This document shows, piece by piece, positions 1-5,179 of a stretch of DNA of 5,179 bases. Source of the DNA: Flavobacteriaceae bacterium (lineage in GTDB: Bacteria; Bacteroidota; Bacteroidia; Flavobacteriales; Flavobacteriaceae); NCBI GenBank assembly GCA_018608735.1, contig JABAYZ010000157.1, forward strand, positions 1 through 5,179, written 5' to 3'. Under the pieces are notes generated by a model, which was given only the letters and a program-made list of their open reading frames with translations, made no database searches and was not told where the DNA came from. Position 1 is the first letter of the stretch, and every line of letters starts with the position of its first letter. A program made the translations under genes and the position numbers.

Positions 1-57
1 AAGTTTTATTTGTAGCTAAAATACATTCTTTATATTAATTTTATGACTAAGCATTGC

Positions 58-73
58 TAATTTTGTATTTTTG
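58..73 (+). promoter_or_regulatory. Candidate Bacteroidetes promoter (-7 elements) for the aminotransferase gene
   Basis: Two tandem 8-base matches to the Bacteroidetes primary-sigma -7 consensus TAnnTTTG lie end to end here: TAATTTTG at 58-65 and TATTTTTG at 66-73. They sit 41-57 bases before the ATG at 115, which would give a leader of about 30-40 bases. No good -33 TTTG element is visible at the usual spacing of about 19-21 bases; only a degenerate TTTA/TTATG stretch around 39-45 is present. The region is very AT-rich, so chance matches are possible. The rest of 1-114 is non-coding as far as I can see, and no Shine-Dalgarno sequence precedes the gene, which is normal for this phylum. Confidence 0.35.
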
Positions 74-114
74 TTTGTGGCAATGATTGTTGCTGTGAAA
101 CGTAATTACAAGAA

Positions 115-1269
115 ATGAAAAAAATTCAAATGGTGGACCTCAAAGGTCAGTATGCCTCTATAAAAGAGGTTGTAAATTCTTCCATTCAAGAAGTTATTGA
201 TAACGCCTCCTTTATTAATGGCCCTAAAGTCAAAGAATTTCAAGTCAATTTAGAGCGCTACTTAGGAGTTAAAAATGTAATTCCTTGTGCCAACGGTACT
301 GATGCTTTACAAATTGCGATGATGGGATTGGGTTTAAAACCAGGCGATGAAGTGATCACTGCCGATTTTACTTTTGCAGCAACTGTAGAAGTTATCGCAT
401 TATTAGGTCTTACCCCTGTATTAGTGGATGTTGACCCCGATAAATTTAACATCGATATTGAAGCCGTCAAGAAAGCCATTACCCCAAAAACTAAAGCCAT
501 TGTCCCCGTACATTTATTTGGACAATGTGCCAATATGGATGCTATTATGGAATTGGCAGAAGCCCATGATTTATTTGTGATAGAGGACAATGCCCAAGCC
601 ATAGGCGCAACATATACCTCAAAAAATGGATCAAAAGCCAAAGCAGGAACAATTGGACATGTAGCCTCTACATCCTTTTTTCCTTCTAAAAATTTAGGCT
701 GTTATGGAGATGGAGGTGCTATTTTTACCAATGATGATGCGTTGGCACATACCATAAGAGGAATTGTAAACCACGGCATGTATAAACGCTATCACCACGA
801 TGTGGTTGGAGTCAATTCAAGATTAGACTCCATTCAAGCTGCTGTTTTAGACGCAAAACTTCCAAAGCTTGATGCCTATAATAAAGCACGTCAATCCGCC
901 GCTCGAAACTATAATGCCGCTTTTAAAAACCATCCAAATATAATTACACCAAAAGCGGGCAACGGATGTGAAACCATTTGTGACAACTGTGATTGTCATG
1001 TATTTCATCAATATACTTTGAAAATTAAAAACGCAGATAGAGATGCACTAGCAGCACATTTGCAAGAGAAAGACATCCCTTGTGGTGTATATTATCCCAT
1101 CCCTTTGCATAAGCAAAAAGCCTATTTGGATGAGCGCTATAATGATGCAGATTTTAAAGTTACCAATACATTAATTGATGAAGTAATTTCTTTGCCAATG
1201 CATACCGAATTGGATGATGATCAAATAGACGTGATCACCTCAACGATCATTAATTTTCTATCTAAATAA
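115..1269 (+). CDS. DegT/DnrJ/EryC1/StrS family nucleotide-sugar aminotransferase (WbpE-like)
   Basis: This 384-residue cytosolic PLP enzyme probably transfers an amino group from glutamate to a keto group on a nucleotide-linked sugar for surface polysaccharide synthesis. Fold-type I landmarks are clear: phosphate-binding NGTDAL at 60-65, the aspartate that contacts the PLP ring in EDNAQA (D158), the Schiff-base lysine K192 in SFFPSKNLGCYGDGG, GVNSRLDSIQAA at 232-243, and the C-terminal YYPIPLHKQ at 326-334. The K192 segment, YHHDVVGVNSRLD and SLPMH closely resemble, from memory, Pseudomonas WbpE, which makes UDP-2-acetamido-3-amino-glucuronate. That suggests a 3-keto-hexuronate substrate, but the exact sugar is inferred; the wider family also includes 4-keto-sugar enzymes. 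Length is normal for the family. A small insert at about residues 283-295 carries four cysteines (C285, C289, C292, C294) followed by H295. The ATG at 115 gives the usual N-terminus ending in the VDLKGQY motif. The next gene follows 7 bases after the stop. Confidence 0.92.
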   Translation: MKKIQMVDLKGQYASIKEVVNSSIQEVIDNASFINGPKVKEFQVNLERYLGVKNVIPCANGTDALQIAMMGLGLKPGDEVITADFTFAATVEVIALLGLTPVLVDVDPDKFNIDIEAVKKAITPKTKAIVPVHLFGQCANMDAIMELAEAHDLFVIEDNAQAIGATYTSKNGSKAKAGTIGHVASTSFFPSKNLGCYGDGGAIFTNDDALAHTIRGIVNHGMYKRYHHDVVGVNSRLDSIQAAVLDAKLPKLDAYNKARQSAARNYNAAFKNHPNIITPKAGNGCETICDNCDCHVFHQYTLKIKNADRDALAAHLQEKDIPCGVYYPIPLHKQKAYLDERYNDADFKVTNTLIDEVISLPMHTELDDDQIDVITSTIINFLSK

Positions 1270-1276
1270 ATATATT

Positions 1277-2554
1277 ATGAAAAGAAGTATCTTGATTTTA
1301 ATGTCTGTATTTTCACTGAGCTTATCTGCTCAAGACCTGTATTTACATTGTGGAAAAATTGTAGATACTGAAAACGGAAACGTTTTAAACCAGAAAACTA
1401 TAGTAGTTTCAGGAAAAAAAATCACTTCAATTTTAGAGGGGTATGTTGAAGCTAAAAACCCTAAAGACAACGTTGTTGATTTAAAATCAAGTACCGTAAT
1501 GCCCGGGTTGATTGACTTACATGTTCATATGGAAAGTGAGTATAGTCCAAAAAAATATATGGAACGATTTACTGCAAATGACGCCGATGTTGCTTTTAAA
1601 TCTGTGAATTTTGCGCGTGTGACTCTAATGGCTGGGTTTACAACGGTAAGAGATTTAGGCGGTTCAGGGGTTAATATTGCACTTCGAAATGCCATCAATC
1701 AAGGTTATATTTTGGGGCCACGAATTTTTACAGCTGGAAAAGCAATTGCAACCACTGGTGGTCATGCCGACCCAACTAATGGAATGAAAAAACTATTGAT
1801 GGGTGATCCAGGTCCAGAACAAGGCGTTGTGAATAGCCCGGATGATGCTAAAAAAGCGGTCAGACAACGTTACAAAAATGGCGCTGATAACATTAAAATT
1901 ACAGCAACTGGAGGGGTACTTAGTGTTGCCAAAAACGGACAAAACCCTCAATTTACTTTAGAAGAAATACAAGCAATTTGTGCTACGGCCAAAGATTATG
2001 GGATGATTGTTGCTGCACATGCGCACGGCGATGAAGGGATGCAACGCGCGGTGGTTGGTGGCGTAACAACCATTGAGCACGGCACTAAAATGAGTGTGCA
2101 AACCATGGATTTAATGAAACAATATGGCACGTATTTGGTACCTACAATTACTGCAGGTAAAGCCGTTGCTGACAATGCCAAAATTAAAGGATTCTACCCC
2201 GAAATAATAGTTCCAAAAGCACTGGAGATTGGACCTAAAATTCAAAACACATTTGCCAAAGCCTATAAGCGCGGCGTTAATATCGCATTCGGTACCGATG
2301 CAGGGGTATTTCCTCATGGTTTGAATGCTAAAGAATTTGGGTATATGGTCGAAGTTGGAATGCCCCCTATGGAAGCACTTCAGTCCGCAACAGTTACCAA
2401 TGCTAAAGTTTTGGGATTATCGGATCAACTAGGGCAATTAAAAGCAGGTTATCTCGCCGATATTGTAGCAACAAATGAAGACCCTACAAAAAATATTGCG
2501 ACTCTGGAAAACATCATTTTTGTAATGAAAGAAGGCGTTATTTATAAAAACTAA
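1277..2554 (+). CDS. Exported metal-dependent amidohydrolase (imidazolonepropionase/prolidase-like, COG1228)
   Basis: This 425-residue protein belongs to the amidohydrolase superfamily. Residues 1-18 form a Sec signal peptide (KR, hydrophobic core, cleavage likely SLSA|QD), and no lipobox cysteine follows, so the enzyme is probably soluble in the periplasm. The binuclear metal set is complete: HxH at H82/H84 in DLHVH, a lysine expected to be carboxylated (K207 in NIKITATGG), H248 in AAHAHG, H268 in IEHG, and the catalytic aspartate D341 in FGTDAG. The TTGGHADP segment at 159-166 is typical of the COG1228 group, which includes Xaa-Pro and Xaa-Arg dipeptidases as well as imidazolonepropionase relatives. 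The C-terminal part (about 385-425, KAGYLADIVATNEDP) returns to the small beta domain begun at residues 20-75. I infer hydrolysis of a dipeptide or a cyclic amide; the substrate cannot be read from sequence. It is not a genuine HutI, which is cytosolic. It lies 7 bases after the aminotransferase and is likely cotranscribed. Confidence 0.88.
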   Translation: MKRSILILMSVFSLSLSAQDLYLHCGKIVDTENGNVLNQKTIVVSGKKITSILEGYVEAKNPKDNVVDLKSSTVMPGLIDLHVHMESEYSPKKYMERFTANDADVAFKSVNFARVTLMAGFTTVRDLGGSGVNIALRNAINQGYILGPRIFTAGKAIATTGGHADPTNGMKKLLMGDPGPEQGVVNSPDDAKKAVRQRYKNGADNIKITATGGVLSVAKNGQNPQFTLEEIQAICATAKDYGMIVAAHAHGDEGMQRAVVGGVTTIEHGTKMSVQTMDLMKQYGTYLVPTITAGKAVADNAKIKGFYPEIIVPKALEIGPKIQNTFAKAYKRGVNIAFGTDAGVFPHGLNAKEFGYMVEVGMPPMEALQSATVTNAKVLGLSDQLGQLKAGYLADIVATNEDPTKNIATLENIIFVMKEGVIYKN

Positions 2555-2564
2555 ACTAGGTTTT
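2547..2564. terminator. Weak bidirectional terminator candidate between convergent genes
   Basis: An imperfect inverted repeat pairs AAAACTA (2547-2553) with TAG-G-TTTT (2557-2564), with a 3-base loop and a single bulged G. It is flanked by A-rich sequence on the left and T-rich sequence on the right, so each strand would show a stem followed by U residues. It covers the stop codons of both converging genes. The stem has only about 7 pairs and is nearly all A-T, so it is thermodynamically weak. It is listed because of its position and symmetry. Confidence 0.27.
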
Positions 2565-3053
2565 AATAGTCTTTTTAGGACGGCTTAGGAATGAGGAGAT
2601 AAATATTAAAATCATCCCAGTAGTCACAGATAAATCTGCACTATTAAAAACTCCTGTTTTAAATACACCTCCAAAATCCATAAACAGGAAATCGGTTACA
2701 GATCCATATAAAAAGCGGTCATAAACATTAGCAATACCTCCTCCAGCAATACAGCACAACCCCACAAGTGACAGCCGATCAAGAGTTTTGTTGGTTAACA
2801 CATAATACAACACCACCCCTAAAACAATCACAGGGAGGATCAATAAAAATATAAGTTTTACTGTTGGATTTGAATCACTACCCATGCTTAGAAATGCGCC
2901 TGAATTTTCAACATTCATTAATTGTAATGGTTTTCCTAAAAGTTCTGTTCTCGATCCAGGCACCACATTTTGGCGCACAAGTGTTTTTGAATATTGATCT
3001 AAACCAATATTAAAAAACACAAGAATAAGGATTAATAAAGTTCGTCTATTCAT
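2556..3053 (-). CDS. lspA: Lipoprotein signal peptidase (signal peptidase II), short variant
   Basis: This 165-residue inner-membrane aspartyl protease removes the signal peptide of diacylglyceryl-modified prolipoproteins. Four membrane helices are visible at about 5-25, 66-87, 93-111 and 134-156. The family signature is intact: D19 and K23 near the end of helix 1, GGGIANVYDR with N109, D112 and R113, catalytic D121 in SVTDF, and catalytic D140 in VFNSAD with N137. These match P. aeruginosa N112, D115, R116, D124, N140 and D143 at a constant offset of three. The substrate-pocket motif, usually NxGAAFS, reads NSGAFLS (N50-S56). From memory, the main LspA of Bacteroidetes is longer, around 200 residues, with extra sequence around the catalytic loop, so this may be a second, shorter paralogue. 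The start is the ATG 5 bases after the fabD stop, which suggests translational coupling; no Shine-Dalgarno is seen. The TAG stop lies one base from the stop of the convergent amidohydrolase gene. Confidence 0.9.
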   Translation of the reverse strand: MNRRTLLILILVFFNIGLDQYSKTLVRQNVVPGSRTELLGKPLQLMNVENSGAFLSMGSDSNPTVKLIFLLILPVIVLGVVLYYVLTNKTLDRLSLVGLCCIAGGGIANVYDRFLYGSVTDFLFMDFGGVFKTGVFNSADLSVTTGMILIFISSFLSRPKKTIKT

Positions 3054-3058
3054 GAGGC

Positions 3059-3946
3059 TTAATTTTCAAAAGTCGCTGCTGTTGTATCCATTTCTCTGTT
3101 TATTTTTTTCACTAACCCCTGTAGGACTTTTCCTGGGCCTACTTCGATAAATTCATTTGCACCATCTTCAATCATTTGCTGGACGGACTGGGTCCACTTT
3201 ACAGGCGCTGTGAGTTGTGAAATTAAATTTGCTTTAATCTCAGCTTCATTTATTACAGGCATGGCGGTTACATTTTGATAAATAGGGCAACTTGGAGAAT
3301 GAAACGTTGTGTTTTCGATGGCTGCAGCGAGTTGCGCTTTTGCAGGCGCCATTAATGGCGAATGAAACGCTCCGCCAACGGGCAGGACAAGTGCCCGACG
3401 CGCCCCTTTTTCTTTTAGGGCATCACAGGCCAAATGAATGGCATCAACCGCACCAGAAATCACTAATTGTCCTGGGCAGTTATAATTTGCAGCTACAACA
3501 ATACCATCTACAGAATTACACGTTTCTTCAACAATTTCATTTTCTAAACCCAATACAGCGGCCATCGTTCCTTTTGTCAAATCACAAGCTTTTTGCATGG
3601 CTTGAGCGCGTTGAGAAACGAGGGTCAAACCATCTTCAAAACTAAGTGTACCATTGGCAACCAAGGCCGAAAACTCACCAAGTGAATGTCCTGCAACCAT
3701 ATCGGGCTGAAAGGTATCCCCTAAGCTTTTTGCCAAAATCACAGAATGCAAAAATATTGCAGGCTGAGTAACTTTCGTTTCTTTTAAATCGTCAACACTA
3801 CCTTCAAACATCGTCGATGTAATGTCAAATCCCAAAATGGCATTGGCGTGTTCAAATAGGGATTTGGCATGTGCTGATCCTTCATAAAGAGACAATCCCA
3901 TCCCTGTAAATTGAGCGCCTTGTCCTGGAAATATATATGCTTTCAT
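3059..3946 (-). CDS. fabD: Malonyl-CoA:acyl carrier protein transacylase
   Basis: This 295-residue cytosolic enzyme moves malonyl from CoA to acyl carrier protein, supplying the extender unit for type II fatty acid synthesis. Every expected element is present: the N-terminal FPGQGAQ at 6-12 (Q9 helps form the oxyanion hole), nucleophile S88 in GHSLGE, R113 in SQRAQAM, which binds the malonyl carboxylate, the NCPGQ loop at 156-160, catalytic H195 in GAFHSPLM, and the C-terminal GPGKVLQG at 270-277. The length is close to that of typical bacterial FabD, and the absence of neighbouring polyketide domains makes it a stand-alone housekeeping enzyme. The ATG at 3946 places FPGQG immediately at the N-terminus, as in the family. 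It follows folA by 35 bases and precedes lspA by 5, so it sits away from any fabH/fabF/acpP cluster within this window. Confidence 0.96.
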   Translation of the reverse strand: MKAYIFPGQGAQFTGMGLSLYEGSAHAKSLFEHANAILGFDITSTMFEGSVDDLKETKVTQPAIFLHSVILAKSLGDTFQPDMVAGHSLGEFSALVANGTLSFEDGLTLVSQRAQAMQKACDLTKGTMAAVLGLENEIVEETCNSVDGIVVAANYNCPGQLVISGAVDAIHLACDALKEKGARRALVLPVGGAFHSPLMAPAKAQLAAAIENTTFHSPSCPIYQNVTAMPVINEAEIKANLISQLTAPVKWTQSVQQMIEDGANEFIEVGPGKVLQGLVKKINREMDTTAATFEN

Positions 3947-3981
3947 GTGTGTTAGTTTTGATGCTGCTAAAATAAATTTTT

Positions 3982-4491
3982 TTAACGTCTTTTGTACGTT
4001 ATATATGAAAAATCAAATTTATGTAAATCATCTTTTTTATGATGCACCCGATTGGTTTCTTCCCAAATAGTTTCACTTATAATAGGAAAAAAAGTATCGC
4101 CTTCAAAGTTATGATGAACTCTAGTCAATTCTATAGTATCCACCAAAGCTAAGGCTTGGTTGTAAATTTCGCCACCTCCAATAACAAAAGGGTTACTGTC
4201 ATTTTTTGCTTGTGCAATAGCAGCTTTTAAAGAGTTTACGATAATAACGCCCTCAGGCGCTGTGTATTCTTTTTGTCTAGTGATTACAATATGTGTTCTG
4301 TTAGGTAAAGGCTTCGGGAAACTTTCAAACGTTTTTCGCCCCATGATGATACAATGTCCAGAAGTTAGTACTTTGAATCGTTTGAGGTCATCTTTTAAAT
4401 GCCAAATTAAATCATTGTCTTTCCCGATCACATCATTTTCAGATACGGCGACAATCAGCGTTAAGTTCGATAAGTGGTTTGTTGTTTTCAA
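3982..4491 (-). CDS. folA: Dihydrofolate reductase, non-ATG (TTG) start
   Basis: This 169-residue cytosolic enzyme reduces dihydrofolate to tetrahydrofolate with NADPH, regenerating the cofactor oxidised by the ThyA encoded just upstream. Visible landmarks are the first strand LTLIVAVSEN (10-19), VIGKDNDLIWHL (Met20-loop region), the catalytic acid D35 in DDLKRFK (equivalent to E. coli D27), MGRKTFESF at 50-58 and LPNR at 62-65, the glycine motif IGGGEIY at 104-110, and EGDTFFP at 130-136. The residue matching E. coli Pro25 is lysine (K33). No ATG is available: the codon at 4491 is TTG, an in-frame TAA lies four codons upstream, and the first internal ATG is M50, deep in the core. TTG is therefore the best start, and a GTG at residue 21 would delete the first strand. 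The gene begins 40 bases after the thyA stop. A chromosomal rather than plasmid-borne resistance enzyme is indicated by the context. Confidence 0.95.
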   Translation of the reverse strand: MKTTNHLSNLTLIVAVSENDVIGKDNDLIWHLKDDLKRFKVLTSGHCIIMGRKTFESFPKPLPNRTHIVITRQKEYTAPEGVIIVNSLKAAIAQAKNDSNPFVIGGGEIYNQALALVDTIELTRVHHNFEGDTFFPIISETIWEETNRVHHKKDDLHKFDFSYITYKRR

Positions 4492-4508
4492 TAGAATAGA
4501 TTAGAGTA

Positions 4509-4516
4509 CAAAAGTA
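4509..4516 (-). promoter_or_regulatory. Candidate internal -7 promoter element before folA
   Basis: On the minus strand this reads TACTTTTG, a perfect match to the Bacteroidetes -7 consensus TAnnTTTG. It lies in the 40-base gap between the thyA stop and the folA TTG, with 17 bases between the motif and the start codon, which would give a leader of about 10-12 bases. No -33 TTTG is visible at the expected spacing, which falls inside the end of thyA. Read-through from thyA is also likely, so this would be a secondary promoter if real. Confidence 0.3.
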
Positions 4517-4531
4517 AGAGTTTCTATTAAA

Positions 4532-5179
4532 TTAAACAGCTACAGCGCCTTTGATGTGTGGGTGTGGGTCATAGCCTTCTAGAGTGAAGTCTTCAAAAGT
4601 GAATTCGAAAATATCTGTTATCTCTGGATTTAATTTCATTTTCGGTAACGGACGCAGGTCTCTACTAAGTTGTGTTTTAACTTGCTCGATATGGTTACTA
4701 TAAATATGTGCATCTCCAAAAGTGTGAATAAATTCTCCAGCTTCATATCCACAAACTTGAGCCATCATCATAGTTAACAACGCATAAGAAGCGATATTAA
4801 AAGGCACTCCTAGAAATATATCTGCACTACGTTGGTAAAGCTGACAGGATAATTTGCCGTTACTAACATAAAACTGAAAAAAGGCATGACATGGCGGAAG
4901 TGCAGCTTTATTATTGGCTACATTTTCGCCAAAGGATTTTGAAGTGTCAGGCAGCACAGAGGGGTTCCAAGCAGATACCAACATTCGTCGGCTATTGGGG
5001 TTTGTTTTCAGAGTTTCGATAACTTCTGTAATTTGATCAATTTCATCACTGTTCCAGTTACGCCATTGGTGGCCATATACAGGGCCAAGATCGCCGTTTT
5101 CATCCGCCCAAGCATTCCAAATTTTAACACCATTTTCAGTGAGGTAATCCGTATTTGTATCGCCTTTTAAAAACCATAA
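4532..5179 (-). CDS. thyA: Thymidylate synthase, 5' end truncated by the window edge
   Basis: This enzyme methylates dUMP to dTMP using 5,10-methylene-tetrahydrofolate and releases dihydrofolate. The visible 215 residues run in frame from the window edge, starting at LWFLKGDTN (equivalent to about residue 60 of E. coli ThyA), to a TAA. About 59 N-terminal residues are therefore missing and the full protein would be near 274 residues. The methionine codon at 4984 is internal (NSRRML), not a start. Conserved features are WADENGDLGPVYGHQWR, the phosphate-binding SRR pair, the catalytic cysteine in LPPCHAFFQF (codon 4889-4891), the substrate-binding QRSADIFLGVPFN, HIYSNH, and the C-terminal EGYDPHPHIKGAVAV. 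Between SAWN and the catalytic cysteine there is about 13 residues more than in E. coli, a feature I recall from other Flavobacteriaceae. It is the first visible gene of the thyA-folA-fabD-lspA run; its promoter lies outside the window. Confidence 0.97.
   Translation of the reverse strand, partial: LWFLKGDTNTDYLTENGVKIWNAWADENGDLGPVYGHQWRNWNSDEIDQITEVIETLKTNPNSRRMLVSAWNPSVLPDTSKSFGENVANNKAALPPCHAFFQFYVSNGKLSCQLYQRSADIFLGVPFNIASYALLTMMMAQVCGYEAGEFIHTFGDAHIYSNHIEQVKTQLSRDLRPLPKMKLNPEITDIFEFTFEDFTLEGYDPHPHIKGAVAV

Noticed and set aside
83..95. A 13-base match between the leader (83-95) and the amidohydrolase gene (about 2003-2015)
   Set aside because: A single short, AT-rich match with no symmetry or further copies is what chance would give in this composition.
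258..641. 127-residue open frame on the minus strand inside the aminotransferase gene
   Set aside because: It lies wholly antisense to a gene with complete family motifs, and its translation shows no recognisable domain; it is a shadow frame.
1996..2317. Two short minus-strand open frames inside the amidohydrolase gene
   Set aside because: They overlap each other and a conserved metal-site region of the real gene; no independent coding evidence.
3292..3645. 117-residue open frame on the plus strand opposite fabD
   Set aside because: It is antisense to a fully conserved fabD, the translation has low-complexity leucine/glutamine/histidine runs and no domain, and no promoter is evident.
3947..3981. 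Possible promoter between folA and fabD (TATTTTAG on the minus strand)
   Set aside because: It has one mismatch to TAnnTTTG and no -33 element at the right distance; too weak to list as a feature.
4262..4504. 80-residue open frame on the plus strand opposite folA
   Set aside because: It is antisense to the conserved DHFR core and has no recognisable features.
1..5179. Possible new defence, mobile or secondary-metabolite system
   Set aside because: All coding space is occupied by recognisable metabolic genes; there are no transposase, integrase, repeat arrays, tRNA attachment sites or unknown gene clusters.

Overview
The window looks like a housekeeping stretch of chromosome from a member of the Flavobacteriaceae (Bacteroidetes). 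The evidence is AT-rich DNA, genes without clear Shine-Dalgarno sequences, upstream motifs that fit the Bacteroidetes -7 consensus TAnnTTTG, and protein details typical of that family, such as a thymidylate synthase with a roughly 13-residue insertion before its catalytic cysteine. The genus cannot be fixed from the sequence alone.

Layout: two gene groups converge near position 2555. On the plus strand (115-2554) are a PLP-dependent nucleotide-sugar aminotransferase of the DegT/DnrJ/EryC1/StrS family, closest by eye to WbpE, and, 7 bases later, an exported metal-dependent amidohydrolase of the imidazolonepropionase/prolidase-like group (COG1228). On the minus strand, read right to left, are thyA (5' end beyond the window edge), folA, fabD and lspA. 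The gaps between them are 40, 35 and 5 bases, which suggests one transcription unit, perhaps with an internal promoter before folA. The two groups end with stop codons one base apart, at a short AT-rich inverted repeat.

How the genes work together: ThyA makes dTMP and releases dihydrofolate, and the DHFR encoded just downstream reduces it back to tetrahydrofolate, so this pair is a functional unit. FabD loads malonyl groups onto acyl carrier protein for fatty acid synthesis. LspA removes the signal peptide of diacylated prolipoproteins in the inner membrane. The link from folate genes to FabD and LspA is probably growth-linked co-expression rather than a shared pathway. The aminotransferase probably serves surface polysaccharide synthesis. 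The exported amidohydrolase beside it has no obvious biochemical link to it.

I found no mobile element, CRISPR array, RNA gene, toxin-antitoxin pair or defence system, and no convincing new system. The points most worth a second look are a cysteine cluster in the aminotransferase, the short and variant LspA, and the non-ATG start of folA.
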